Shown: positions 16,756 to 26,683, counted from the first letter of the stretch. The stretch is DNA of 50,841 nt from JBBIRT01 sp037441725 (GCA_037441725.1 JBBIRT010000003.1:1-50841); one strand, 5' to 3'. Numbers and translations: made by a program. The notes: generated from the sequence alone by a model not told the origin.

Positions 16756-17973
16756 ATGTTAAATAAGATTTCTATGATTTATCGCCCTTTATGGATTCGT
16801 CGTATTCAACAGGCATGGAAAAAACGACCAATCGTATGGTTATCAGGAGTTCGCAGGGTAGGAAAAACAACCTTAGCCAAGATGTTTCCCAGAGCCATCT
16901 ACCAGAATTGTGACCTCCCTTCAGTCGCCCGAAGGTTGATCGATCCAGAGCCTTTCTTTGACAGCCTTGATGTTGGAACCATCGTTATATTTGATGAAAT
17001 CCACCATCTGGAAGACCCGAGCCGCCTATTAAAAATTGCAGCGGATGCCTATCCCCATCTGAAAGTGCTTGCAACCGGCTCCTCCACTCTTGCTGCGACT
17101 AAGAAATTTCGGGATAGTCTGACTGGAAGAAAGGAGATCATTTATTTACCACCTGTACTATGGAGTGAATGTTTGGACCAATTCAATATTAAAGAATTAG
17201 ATCGTCGATTACTCCACGGAGGACTGCCAGAACCCTTACTGTCTGAAACCAAGAATGAGGCCTTTTTTTCAGAATGGATGGATAGTTTTTATGCTCGGGA
17301 TATTCAGGAGCTTTTTGGTATTCGCAATCGGACTGGTTTCATGAAATTATTACATCTATTGCTTCGACAAAGTGGAGGTCTCCTGGATTATACCCATCTC
17401 GCGAAGTTAAGTGATTTAAGCCGGCAAACTGTGAAAGCCCATATCGAAGCGATGATGATTGCCCATGCGGTCTTTTTGCTTCCTCCATTTCATGGAGGTG
17501 GTCGAAGGGAAATTACACAGAGACCTAAGTGCTATTGCTTCGATACAGGTTTTGTCACTTTTGTCAAAGGCTGGAATAGCATTCGGGAAGAAGATCAGGG
17601 TCTTCTATGGGAGCATCTGGTTCTTGATACCCTGCGTACTGTTTTTGACCATCATGACTTGTTTTATTGGAGAGATAAATCAGGCCGAGAAGTGGATTTT
17701 GTCGTAAAAGGGGACAGGCAACGATCCGATGTCTTTGAATGCAAGATCAATCCTGATCACTTTGATCCTGCCCACCTTACCCTATTTCGCTCCCTATACC
17801 CATTTGGAAAGAATTACGTGGTAAGTCCCAATATTAAATCTTCCTATGAACGACGTTATGGAGAATTGAAGGTTGATTTCATTCCGATTAGGCAGATTTA
17901 TGATTTGAAATTGAAATCAACCATCTTTAATGCCAAGGCGTTGAAGCCTAACACATCATTAAAAATGGAGTAA
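16756..17973 (+). CDS. AAA ATPase with DUF4143 domain
   Basis: This 405-residue protein is of the widespread ATP-binding/DUF4143 family. Walker A (GVRRVGKTT, residues 31-39), Walker B (IVIFDEIHH, about 77-84) and a sensor-1-like ATGSST are clear. A winged-helix-like segment (TYTHLAKLSDLSRQTVKAH-type) follows. The C-terminal DUF4143 part has EVDFVVK and FECKIN, a pattern recalling PD-(D/E)XK nucleases. These proteins are common, often laterally acquired, and of unknown role. The start may be ATG 16756 or 16774. It stands alone between unrelated genes. Confidence 0.85.
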   Translation: MLNKISMIYRPLWIRRIQQAWKKRPIVWLSGVRRVGKTTLAKMFPRAIYQNCDLPSVARRLIDPEPFFDSLDVGTIVIFDEIHHLEDPSRLLKIAADAYPHLKVLATGSSTLAATKKFRDSLTGRKEIIYLPPVLWSECLDQFNIKELDRRLLHGGLPEPLLSETKNEAFFSEWMDSFYARDIQELFGIRNRTGFMKLLHLLLRQSGGLLDYTHLAKLSDLSRQTVKAHIEAMMIAHAVFLLPPFHGGGRREITQRPKCYCFDTGFVTFVKGWNSIREEDQGLLWEHLVLDTLRTVFDHHDLFYWRDKSGREVDFVVKGDRQRSDVFECKINPDHFDPAHLTLFRSLYPFGKNYVVSPNIKSSYERRYGELKVDFIPIRQIYDLKLKSTIFNAKALKPNTSLKME

Positions 17974-18088
17974 AGGGAATATAGGATCTTTAATATTATA
18001 TCGATTGGATAGAAATTATTTTTTTATCTTGTGATCAAAAGAATATTTCATTATTCAACAATATAATGAGAAGGGGCAGGTGATCATC

Positions 18089-19213
18089 ATGACCATTTCG
18101 AAGCAGGAGTTTGAACGACGCTACAGGGCGATTCGGGAACGGATGAAGAAGGAGGAGTTGGATTGCCTTCTTGTGGTTGGACTTCCCGATGACTTTAACC
18201 GTGGCAACATTCGTTACATTACAGGTTATGGAAATGGAGGCTGTTGCATTTTTCCATTGGAGGATCCTCCTATCTTTCTGATACGGCCGTATCAAAGGTC
18301 TTGGGTGAAACTTCAGAGAACCATTGGGGCGATCGACTTGCTCGATTTGAGAGAGACATCTAACCCTATTGAACAAGTGATAAAGGAATTGTCCCGATAT
18401 GATCAGGGGAACAAAATTGGACTGGTTGGGATGAACTGTATCTCTGTTCCTATGTACTCGGCAGTAAAAGAAAAGCTTCACGAGAGGCTCGTAAATGCCA
18501 TTGGAATATTCGATCAGCTACGAGCGATCAAGAGTGCAGAAGAAATTGAGAAGACACGAATGGCCGCCTCCATTGCTGATAAGGTATATGTTCTCCTCAG
18601 AGAGATCATCCGGCCAGGTCTGAGTGAATATGGGATTTATGGAAGGGTAAAGAAAACGATTTATGAAATGGGTTGTGAATATTCATTTGACCTAATTGAT
18701 GCCGCAGGGGCCATGATGAATATGTCATTTTTCCCCACGGCTGACCAATTAGAATCAGGAGGGACCTTGTTCTATGAAATCACCCCTGCCTACGAAGGCT
18801 ACTATGCACAACTTCCTGTCACGTTACCGGTAGATGAGTATCCTCCCCATGTTCTCAAAATGGTGAGGACATGGGCTCAATCAGATAAAGCGGTCCAGAA
18901 GATCCTCAAGCCAGGGACAAGGTGTGCGGACCTCTATCATCTATTAGTGAATACCGTCCAAGAGAATGGTTTCATATCCCCTTACGAAGTAGGTCATGAT
19001 CTCGGTCTGGATGTTCATGGACCTCTTTATATCAATGAATCTTGCAATACGATCCTCGAATCGGGCATGGTCATTGCCCTCCATGCAAGTGTCATGAAGG
19101 AGATCGGAGGGGATGGATGCGGGATGGGTTACACCTACTTAATTACAGATGAGGGAGCCGAGAGGCTGAGTAAAATTGACCTGGCCAAAGATCTGATCGG
19201 AGAGGAAGGATAA
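18089..19213 (+). CDS. M24-fold (creatinase/aminopeptidase P-like) protein lacking metal ligands
   Basis: This 374-residue protein has the creatinase N-terminal domain (INVERTED half ending near LRAIKSAEEIEKTR) and a pita-bread M24 domain. The usual metal ligands are not kept: the first Asp is Glu in FYEITPAYEGYY, the second is Gln in YYAQLPVTL, and the GMVFTIEP glutamate region reads GMVIALHASV. GHDLGLDVHG retains the His pair. This suggests a non-metallo, creatinase-like hydrolase or a non-catalytic relative. ATG 18089 is chosen over GTG 18080 because AAGGGGCAGG is then properly spaced. Substrate unknown. Confidence 0.82.
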   Translation: MTISKQEFERRYRAIRERMKKEELDCLLVVGLPDDFNRGNIRYITGYGNGGCCIFPLEDPPIFLIRPYQRSWVKLQRTIGAIDLLDLRETSNPIEQVIKELSRYDQGNKIGLVGMNCISVPMYSAVKEKLHERLVNAIGIFDQLRAIKSAEEIEKTRMAASIADKVYVLLREIIRPGLSEYGIYGRVKKTIYEMGCEYSFDLIDAAGAMMNMSFFPTADQLESGGTLFYEITPAYEGYYAQLPVTLPVDEYPPHVLKMVRTWAQSDKAVQKILKPGTRCADLYHLLVNTVQENGFISPYEVGHDLGLDVHGPLYINESCNTILESGMVIALHASVMKEIGGDGCGMGYTYLITDEGAERLSKIDLAKDLIGEEG

Positions 19214-19345
19214 ACAACAACGAGAGCATGGATATCATGAAAGATGAGAAATCCTTTGTATGCTATGCCCACCAGTATTATGAACCAAACGGTCTATCTC
19301 GCTATCACTCTAAATAACCCTATGGAGGGTAAATGAAATCCTTCT

Positions 19346-20542
19346 TCAGGTTTTGCCGCCCCTCATGAAAATGGCACAAACTCCAGTTACGACAATCATC
19401 GTTGAACTGGCAAGGGTAAAGCAAACATTAAATCCCCATCGATCAATGATGGTTCCCATAATGGGTGCAAAGATGGCCCCTGTATAATGCATGGTAAAAT
19501 AATAAACCCCAAAGAGGGTGGAGCGGTAGCGGGATGTGGTCTGTTCCATGATAAAGACTTCAGAGACTGGCCAACGCAGAGCATTACTCAACCCAATCAA
19601 GAAAAGGAGGGTAAAGAAACTAAAGCCCCACCCTACAAGGGGAATAAAATAGATTAATCCTCCACTGAAAAGGCCCGTGATGATGATAATGGGTACTCTT
19701 CCAATTCGATCAGAAAGGTATCCTCCTACTGGCCCTGCCCAGAGACCTGAGAAAAATACGATCGAAAGCAAGGAGGCAGCCGTCTTCTCGGTCACCCCGA
19801 GGTGATCCACTGCATACAAAGTCAGAAATGCGGTAATGGACATCCCTGCCCCACCTGCAAGCACTGTCATGGTTAAAAAGGCAACCATGCGTCTGACATT
19901 TCCAGGGGGAGGGGGTTTCTCTTCGCCTAATCCCCTCCTTACAATCTGCGCCTGAGTTTTACCTACCCTTCCCCTAAGATAAAAATAGAAGATCAGGCCA
20001 AAAATGGCAGTAGGAATTGCTAGTCCAAAGAAGGAACCTCGCCAACCCCAGACTCCTGCAGTTGCTCCTGCAACGACTGGAGCTAAAAAGAAGCTGGCAT
20101 TCCCTCCAATGAGGTGATATCCAAGAGCCCGTCCTTGGTGTTTTGGCTCTACCGACTTGGAAATAAGGGGAGTGGCTGCCGGATGGTAACCCCCTGCCAA
20201 TAACCCCATCAGGATCAGAAAAATAAGAAGCATCAGATAGGTCTGTGAAAACCCAACCAGTATTCCAGCCAGGGCCACGCCAAGGATCCCTACCATCATC
20301 AAGAACATCGGTCCAAAACGATCGGCAAACCATCCTGCTGGTACCTGGGCCGCTCCGTTGGCAAGGGCAAAGGCTGAGGTAACCAAAGAAGCCTGAGCAT
20401 ATCCCAAACCAAATTCGGTTCTGATGAAGGGGAGAAGCGGCATGGGCAAGGCAGTCAACAAATGGTGGGCACAGTGGGCTAAAATATAGAAAGGGAGAGT
20501 AGTGATAAAAAATGATCGTTCCTTAGATTTAGGATTATCCAT
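19346..20542 (-). CDS. MFS transporter
   Basis: This 398-residue major facilitator superfamily permease has twelve predicted membrane segments. The loop 2-3 signature GWFADRFGPMFLMMVG and the corresponding second-half motif GGYLSDRIGRVPII are present. A cytoplasmic linker with GEEKPPPPG lies between the halves. The pattern fits MFS exporters or anion/solute permeases with no assigned substrate. It is convergent with the M24 gene and divergent from the Bcr/CflA-type gene; a repeat-bearing intergenic region lies on its upstream side. Confidence 0.85.
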   Translation of the reverse strand: MDNPKSKERSFFITTLPFYILAHCAHHLLTALPMPLLPFIRTEFGLGYAQASLVTSAFALANGAAQVPAGWFADRFGPMFLMMVGILGVALAGILVGFSQTYLMLLIFLILMGLLAGGYHPAATPLISKSVEPKHQGRALGYHLIGGNASFFLAPVVAGATAGVWGWRGSFFGLAIPTAIFGLIFYFYLRGRVGKTQAQIVRRGLGEEKPPPPGNVRRMVAFLTMTVLAGGAGMSITAFLTLYAVDHLGVTEKTAASLLSIVFFSGLWAGPVGGYLSDRIGRVPIIIITGLFSGGLIYFIPLVGWGFSFFTLLFLIGLSNALRWPVSEVFIMEQTTSRYRSTLFGVYYFTMHYTGAIFAPIMGTIIDRWGFNVCFTLASSTMIVVTGVCAIFMRGGKT

Positions 20543-20592
20543 ATCCTTTCCTTTTTTAGGATTGATATAAATAAAATAACTTCTATCCCTCC

Positions 20593-20837
20593 GTCAAGAA
20601 AAAAATAAAGTTGAAGGCCTCACGCATTCGGGGCATTAGTCAGGGAGGTCAGAGAAAATTTTATTGCGGAAACCTCGTCTTGTCCCATAGCTACAGAATT
20701 CCTTTTACCATGGAAGGCAATGGTTTGTTGGAGGATATAACTTTTACCAAGCTATTTTTGAAGTGCTCCGCTTGATAAAATTTTCAGAGATATACCTGCC
20801 TGATTCTAATAGGGTTCCCCCCTTCAGGGATGCATTA
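20593..20837. repeat. Diverged intergenic repeat, copy A
   Basis: About 245 bases align co-linearly with 26761-27010 (copy B). Shared anchors in the same order include GCCTCAC, ATTAG, TTGTCCCA, AGAATTCCTT, CTTTTACCAA, TCCGCTT, CCTGCCTG, ATAGGGTTCCC and GGATGCATTACA. The similarity is clear but diverged and carries small indels. The rest of the 428-base gap (20543-20970) between the two MFS genes shows no gene; minus-strand TTGACG at 20595-20590 may be the promoter of the left MFS gene. Confidence 0.75.
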
Positions 20838-20970
20838 CACTTGAATTAAAACCATCTATGCTTTAAGTATTATCATCTTGTTTCATTCTCTTCTATAAAG
20901 ATCTCCGGAAACATGAATGAAAAACGCGGAACTTAATTCCAATCGAGAGATCAAAGAAGAATAGACCCAT

Positions 20971-22191
20971 ATGGATCGTAAACAAAAGAATACCATTTTG
21001 ATTGTTTTAGGCACGCTCTCAGCAATTGCTCCATTCTCAGTAGATATGTACTTACCAGGATTTTCGGCAATCGCTCGAGACCTGAGAACAGACATGGCTC
21101 ATGTTGGCCTTACCTTGACCAGTTATTTTTTTGGGATCTCATTAGGCCAGTTAATGATGGGCCCAGTGGTTGACCGCTATGGCAGGAAAAGACCATTAAT
21201 AATTGGACTATTGGTCTATATCTTATCTGCCATCGGATGTGCCTTGGCTCCCTCGGTCTATACCCTGATCGTCCTTCGATTCTTTCTTGCCATGGGATGC
21301 TGTGTAGGGATGGTGGGTGGAAATTCGATCGTCCGTGATCTCTTCACCGGACGTGAGATCGCCAGGGCCCTCTCCCTGATGATGACCATCTTTGGAGTAG
21401 CACCTATCATTGCTCCCACGCTCGGGGGTCTGATCACTGCCCACTTGGGCTGGCGCTTTGTCTTTGGTGCCCTTACCCTGATAGGGATCTCTGTCCTCTT
21501 AGCTATTTCCTTACTCCTTCCTGAAACCAAAAAAGCCGACCCCACAATCTCCCTTCTCCCAAAAGAGGTCATATTGGGTTATCTTAAAGTATTTAAGGAA
21601 AAGACATTCCTCCTTTATATCCTGGCAGGTGCTGCAGGAAGTGGAGGCCTATTTTCTTACATCACAGGATCACCCTTTGTCTATATGGATCTATTTGGTT
21701 TTACCCCAACTCAATTTGGATGGATCTTTGGTGGGAATGCCTTAGCCATCGTCCTCGGTAATCAATTGAATAGGATTCTACTAAGAAAATATGAGAGTAC
21801 CTGGATTTTATATCGCATCACAGCGATTCAATCGGCCATTGGCATTCTATTGATTACAGGGACCTGGATAGACTTTTTACCCAAACAGGGATTTGTGGGT
21901 CTGATGGTGATGTTTTTATTCTGTTTCGGTTTTATCAATCCGAACTCAAGTGCACTGGCCTTACAACCCTTTTCCAGAAACGTCGGCAGTGCCTCTGCCA
22001 TCATGGGCAGTACCCTGATGATCTCAGGGGCTGTGGCCTCGGGATTGGTAAGCTCGCTCCATAATGGAACAGCCATTCCAATGACCCTGATGTTAGCCCT
22101 CTATCCCAGTGCGAGCCTCTTTCTGCTCACGACCGGAAGACGTTTATTAAAGATCAAACATACCTTTCCTATTTCTGAGGACCATCGATAG
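20971..22191 (+). CDS. Bcr/CflA-type MFS drug exporter
   Basis: This 406-residue MFS protein belongs to the Bcr/CflA drug-resistance subfamily (proton-coupled efflux). The N-terminus has the family hallmark SVDMYLPGFSAIARDL, followed by GPVVDRYGRKRPLIIG, RFFLAMGCCVGMVGGNSIVRDLF and GVAPIIAPTLGGLI. Twelve membrane helices are expected. The ribosome site is weak. A 57-base stretch near its 3' end (22024-22080) recurs at 27015-27071 as a remnant, so a second copy once existed nearby. The substrate cannot be predicted. Confidence 0.88.
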   Translation: MDRKQKNTILIVLGTLSAIAPFSVDMYLPGFSAIARDLRTDMAHVGLTLTSYFFGISLGQLMMGPVVDRYGRKRPLIIGLLVYILSAIGCALAPSVYTLIVLRFFLAMGCCVGMVGGNSIVRDLFTGREIARALSLMMTIFGVAPIIAPTLGGLITAHLGWRFVFGALTLIGISVLLAISLLLPETKKADPTISLLPKEVILGYLKVFKEKTFLLYILAGAAGSGGLFSYITGSPFVYMDLFGFTPTQFGWIFGGNALAIVLGNQLNRILLRKYESTWILYRITAIQSAIGILLITGTWIDFLPKQGFVGLMVMFLFCFGFINPNSSALALQPFSRNVGSASAIMGSTLMISGAVASGLVSSLHNGTAIPMTLMLALYPSASLFLLTTGRRLLKIKHTFPISEDHR

Positions 22192-22239
22192 TGAGTGGAC
22201 CCATGGATTTGAATCAATCTTAAGAAACTCTATCCTGTT

Positions 22240-23574
22240 TCACCTCCTGTATACCCCATATTCCTTAGCCGCCTCAAGCAAAGCCTTCAAATTCTCAACC
22301 TTTGATTCATCCGCCGTTGCCCCTGGGGCTAAGATGTAACCCCCTCCCTTCCCAGCCGTCTCAATCAATTTTTTACAATGCATTTTTACTTCATCCGGTC
22401 TACCTGTAATGAGTAACGAAGTAGGAATGTTCCCCATGAGGCAGGCCTTATCTCCGAGAATCTCCTTTGCCCGTTTCATGTCTGTTTGATCAAAATGCCA
22501 AATGACTTTACCTCTTGGGAGGTCTTGAATGATTTCTAGTCGCGTATTATAGCCCCCTTCAGCAAAAAGGACGGGGACCAGGCCTTCTTCCACACATCCT
22601 AAGATCACCCTCCTGAGATATGGCCAATAAAATGTTTGAAACTGCTTTTCGGACATAAAACCATCAGCCCCCCTATGGAGGGGAAAAAATGTTATTGGAA
22701 CACCAGTAAGATCAGCCATAGCTGTTGCTCTTTGAATAGTTTCAGGAACTGTTCTCTCCATAAATTCTATGACCTTCTCGGGTTGTCGGAACATATCCAT
22801 AATTGTTCCAACTGTTCCTCGAAAAGAGGCTCCGATAGAATCCAGTGGAGCACCCCCACCCACGACTCCTCTTGAAAATGGCGGAAGTCCTGATGCCATC
22901 CCCTTAATTTCAATCTCAGTAATCACCTTCCGCCAATTTGCTTCCTCTCTGCCTGCCTCCCGGAATGCCTCAAAGGCAGCCTGAACTTCTAAATCAGCAA
23001 AAGCGGATAATCCGCCGTGGATTCCTCCAATCGTTTGGAGAGGAGGGAGTTTCATAAATGGCTCAGCAGCCCCATAGACCCTGGGGAGATAGGTTCTAAA
23101 ATGGAAATCGGAGGGATCCCGGAAAAAGGCCTCCCATTCATCAGCCTTCATATATTCGGCCTCCACATATTGTGCAGCACAATTGTCAGGAAGCCCATTT
23201 CCAGGCCATTTTAACATCTTGGACTTCAGGATATCTAAAATTTTGCCACATCTCACCAGGCCTGCTCCTGGAAGGGCATCAAGTTCAAAGTCTTCCATGT
23301 ATTTCAGCCAGGCCCGAGTAAGTTTTTCTGCGTCATACATCACTTCTCTCACGGTATATCCTGAATATCGGGCAGGCACATGACCTGGATGAAAAACGAC
23401 AGGGACTCGATCTGGTTCTTTCAACTTAATCACGTCAATGAACCTGAAGACCCTCTCTTGATATAATCTCTCCGCTTCCTTATTGATAAACATTACTCCT
23501 TTAGGCGAAAGCCATTGTTTAAACCTTTCCTCCCTCTTTTCATCCGAAGACAGTTCAGACCACTTTCTTTCCAT
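22240..23574 (-). CDS. Uroporphyrinogen decarboxylase-fold protein (UroD/MtaA-like)
   Basis: This 444-residue protein has the UroD fold, shared by haem UroD and by corrinoid/CoM methyltransferases of anaerobes. Recognisable segments are RVPVVFHPGHVPARYSG, a central GTVGTIMDMFRQPEKVIEFMERTV, FAEGGYNTRLEII, and VIWHFDQTDMKRAKEILGDKACLMGNIPTSLL. It is too long and divergent for the haem enzyme, so a methyltransferase or related role is more likely. ATG 23574 with GGAGAG is preferred over GTG 23604, which overlaps the kinase stop. It follows the kinase gene after 26 bases. No corrinoid protein gene is nearby. Confidence 0.8.
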   Translation of the reverse strand: MERKWSELSSDEKREERFKQWLSPKGVMFINKEAERLYQERVFRFIDVIKLKEPDRVPVVFHPGHVPARYSGYTVREVMYDAEKLTRAWLKYMEDFELDALPGAGLVRCGKILDILKSKMLKWPGNGLPDNCAAQYVEAEYMKADEWEAFFRDPSDFHFRTYLPRVYGAAEPFMKLPPLQTIGGIHGGLSAFADLEVQAAFEAFREAGREEANWRKVITEIEIKGMASGLPPFSRGVVGGGAPLDSIGASFRGTVGTIMDMFRQPEKVIEFMERTVPETIQRATAMADLTGVPITFFPLHRGADGFMSEKQFQTFYWPYLRRVILGCVEEGLVPVLFAEGGYNTRLEIIQDLPRGKVIWHFDQTDMKRAKEILGDKACLMGNIPTSLLITGRPDEVKMHCKKLIETAGKGGGYILAPGATADESKVENLKALLEAAKEYGVYRR

Positions 23575-23600
23575 ATCTTCACTCTCCAATTGGATTTTAA

Positions 23601-26600
23601 TCACCTCTTATTTTTTGGAAGGCTGGGATCCCCCTTATCATCCAATACCTCCCGGATCTTCTTAGAGAGCTCTCTTATATTGAATGGCTTTTGAATAAAA
23701 CCACTACAGCCTCTTGCCAGGATCTTTTCTGCCTGACCATCCAAACTGTAACCGCTTGAGAGGATAACTTTAATATGTGAATTGATATTCTTCAAGGCCT
23801 TAAAGATCTCCCCACCCCCGGTCACAGGCATAATCATATCGAGGATCACCAGGGCGATCTCTTCTTGATGCTTTTTATAAATTTCAATTGCCTCTTTTCC
23901 ACTTTTTGCTGATAATACTTTATAACCCAGGGCCTCTAACATCTCCTTCCCCACTTGGAGGACGATCTCTTGGTCATCAATAAGAAGAATGGTCCCCGCA
24001 CCTTTTACGATCTCATCGGAGACGATTTTCTCTTCAATCTGTGCCTTTTCGGAAGCGGGGAGGTATATATTAAAAGTTGAACCCTTCCCTTTTTCGCTAT
24101 ACAAGGTAATGGTTCCATTATGATTCTTGATGATGCCATAGGCTGATGCTAATCCCAATCCTGTCCCCTTTCCCAACCCTTTCGTGGTAAAGAAAGGTTC
24201 AAAGGCCCTTTGCTTCGTTTTTTCATCCATCCCTACCCCTGTATCCATGACAGAAACTTTGATATACCTTCCTGGTTTTAAGGTATAGAGTTGGCATTGG
24301 ATTTCATCGAGGATAACATTTTGAGTCTTCAGGTGAAGTTCCCCTCCTCTCGGCATGGCCTGCCAAGCATTCACAAAGAGGTTTAAAAACACCTGTTCCA
24401 TCTGTCCCCGATCGACATCGACCCTCCAAAGATCCTTTTCAAAATCTCTATTGATATGAATCTCCTTTCTTGTCCTTCCAAAAATTTCCGAGGTCTTAAG
24501 TAGAAGATCATTTAAATTCGTTGTTTTTACCTGGTACTTTCCTCCACGGGCAAAGCCTAAGAGCCGATTGGTAAGATCTGCACCGCTTTGAATCTGACTT
24601 TCAATGATCTTAAGCTTCTCATAGTTGGGGTGCCGGGGATCTGTATTCATTAGGATGAGGGAGGTATAGCCGAGAATGGTCATGAGGAGATTGTTAAAAT
24701 CATGGGCAATCCCACCGGCGAGGGTACCAATGGCTTCCATCTTCTGGGCCTGGCGAAGTTGGAGTTCTAATGTTCTTTCCCTGGTGATGTCGATCATTGT
24801 TCCTGTTGCTGCTGGCCGTCCATGATAGAGGATGAAACTGCCAAGAACCTTTACATGGATTACCTGACCATCCTTTCTAACCGTCCTGAAATCATATTCA
24901 ATCTGATTCGCCTCACCTGTCAAACGTCTTATCAAATTATCTTCCACAATCTTTTTATCATCAGGGTGGGTAATTTCGATGGGATTTAATCGATCTACCA
25001 CCTCTTCATAGGAATAACCAAGCATCTCACACCATCTTTGATTCACGAATCGAAAGAGATGATCCTGAATGATATAAAAACCGGCAAGGGAATTTTCCAC
25101 CACGCTTCGATACTTATTCTCCGATTCTAAAAGGGCCTCCTCAGTCTGTTTCCGCTCCGTGATGTCAATCAACGTACCGATCAGAGCAGGCCTTCCCTGA
25201 TATAGGGTCCGAGAACCATAGACTTCAAGATGGAGAATTCTATTGTCCTTGGTGAGTCCTCTGACCTCGTATTGAACGGCTTGGCACTCATCGGAGAATC
25301 TCTTTTGGATCTTCTCCTCTGCCAAAGGCCAGTCTTCCGGAAAGACCAAATCCTTAGGGCCTTTCTTATTTAGCAATTCTTCGACAGTGTACCCATTCAT
25401 TTCGGCCAGTCTTTTATTGAGGTATTTAAAGATACTATCCTGGACCAGAAAAACCCCAACCCCTGCCTCCTCAGCTAAGGCTTTAAACTTGTTCTCTGAT
25501 TCTCTTAAGGCCTCTTCGATATGCATCTGTTCTGTATTTCTGGCTTCTAAAGCTTCTGCCATCTCATCAAAAGCCTTTCCGAGCTGCCCGAATTCACCAT
25601 CCTCTTCATTTAAACCCGACCTGACTTTCAGGTCCCCCGATCCCAATTTTCGTGAAACTTCAACTAATCGATTGAGCCTCCGGATAATCATAAAATCCCC
25701 TAAGAATAATGCCACTATCACAGCAATGACAAAGGCAATTCCCAAAAAGACCAAATTGGTCAAAAGAGCCTTCCTCGCAGGAATAAGAGCCGTCTTCTCT
25801 AGGACTCCAATTCTTAGGTAAAGGTAAGGATGGGCATCGTCTTGGAGATGAAATCTTTTATATGAATTAAGGAAGTTGACCCGATCCTCTCCCAAGGTTC
25901 TAAAAATTCCTTGAATGAATGGACCGGACATCTGTTTGATATCTTCAACCCTCTCTAATGACCCTCTATCGCTTCCCTGTTTGGGGTAATGGTAAAGAAC
26001 CCTCCCTCGATGATCACTTAAGGAGATGGTTGAGCCCTTGGGTAACCTCTCTCTCGGAAACCTCTGATCGTATCGATCAAAATTAATAGAAACAGCAATG
26101 ATTCCTTTAAACTGACCCTCTCCATCAAGGATAGGGTAGGAAAAGACAAGAACAGGTTTCTTTACAGCAGAACAAATCTCATATTCTCCTACTGAGAAAT
26201 CTTTTCTCCTTACGGCCTCTTGAAAATATTTTCGGGTCTTCAGGCTCAGTGGAGAAGTGGGGAGGGGGAGATGGCCAGAGGAGTGGAGAAACCCCTGGGC
26301 ATTGACCACAAATAGGGTACTATAAAGGGGATTCTGTTTTAAAAGTTCTACAAGAAGTTGATTGCTGGCCTCTACCCTCATGTGCCGAATTTCAGGAACC
26401 TTGGCTAAGGTCATCAGAAACTGTTTTGTACTTTCTATACTCTGCTCAATATCGTAGGCAAAACTTTTTGCTACTTCCAGGGCTTCGTGCTCAGCATGTT
26501 CAATTTCGTGAAAACTCTGATCGACTCCTGAGTAGATAATAATTCCTAATGCAGGGAGGACAGAGATAAAGACGATGAAGAGGAGTTGTATCTTGATGTT

Positions 26601-26621
26601 CTGAAAAAATGGGAACGTCAT
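23601..26621 (-). CDS. Hybrid sensor histidine kinase (dCache-HAMP-PAS-PAS-HisKA-HATPase-REC)
   Basis: This 1006-residue membrane sensor kinase has a TM helix near 10-31, a periplasmic double-Cache-like domain (about 33-275), a second TM (about 286-308), HAMP (about 309-360), and PAS domains around 375-490 and 500-615. The HisKA domain has its phosphorylated His640 in GGIAHDFNNLL. The HATPase has N747, DTGVGMD (793-799) and GKGTGLGLA (817-825). The C-terminal receiver (about 876-990) has Asp928 in LVILDMIMP. The internal receiver suggests a phosphorelay; no output regulator is adjacent. Its start codon follows a strong hairpin with a T-run. Confidence 0.93.
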   Translation of the reverse strand: MTFPFFQNIKIQLLFIVFISVLPALGIIIYSGVDQSFHEIEHAEHEALEVAKSFAYDIEQSIESTKQFLMTLAKVPEIRHMRVEASNQLLVELLKQNPLYSTLFVVNAQGFLHSSGHLPLPTSPLSLKTRKYFQEAVRRKDFSVGEYEICSAVKKPVLVFSYPILDGEGQFKGIIAVSINFDRYDQRFPRERLPKGSTISLSDHRGRVLYHYPKQGSDRGSLERVEDIKQMSGPFIQGIFRTLGEDRVNFLNSYKRFHLQDDAHPYLYLRIGVLEKTALIPARKALLTNLVFLGIAFVIAVIVALFLGDFMIIRRLNRLVEVSRKLGSGDLKVRSGLNEEDGEFGQLGKAFDEMAEALEARNTEQMHIEEALRESENKFKALAEEAGVGVFLVQDSIFKYLNKRLAEMNGYTVEELLNKKGPKDLVFPEDWPLAEEKIQKRFSDECQAVQYEVRGLTKDNRILHLEVYGSRTLYQGRPALIGTLIDITERKQTEEALLESENKYRSVVENSLAGFYIIQDHLFRFVNQRWCEMLGYSYEEVVDRLNPIEITHPDDKKIVEDNLIRRLTGEANQIEYDFRTVRKDGQVIHVKVLGSFILYHGRPAATGTMIDITRERTLELQLRQAQKMEAIGTLAGGIAHDFNNLLMTILGYTSLILMNTDPRHPNYEKLKIIESQIQSGADLTNRLLGFARGGKYQVKTTNLNDLLLKTSEIFGRTRKEIHINRDFEKDLWRVDVDRGQMEQVFLNLFVNAWQAMPRGGELHLKTQNVILDEIQCQLYTLKPGRYIKVSVMDTGVGMDEKTKQRAFEPFFTTKGLGKGTGLGLASAYGIIKNHNGTITLYSEKGKGSTFNIYLPASEKAQIEEKIVSDEIVKGAGTILLIDDQEIVLQVGKEMLEALGYKVLSAKSGKEAIEIYKKHQEEIALVILDMIMPVTGGGEIFKALKNINSHIKVILSSGYSLDGQAEKILARGCSGFIQKPFNIRELSKKIREVLDDKGDPSLPKNKR

Positions 26622-26645
26622 AACCCCTTTTAAAAAAGGTTAATT

Positions 26646-26683
26646 AAAAAAAAAGCCTGGCTTCGCCAATTCGAAGACCAGGC
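26646..26683 (-). terminator. Strong terminator-like hairpin just before the kinase gene
   Basis: On the minus strand GCCTGGTCTTCG (26683-26672) pairs with CGAAGCCAGGC (26665-26655) around AATTGG, with one bulged T, then nine T (26654-26646). It ends 24 bases before the kinase ATG. It either terminates transcripts from the MFS gene about 380 bases upstream or works as an attenuator in the kinase leader. Confidence 0.8.
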
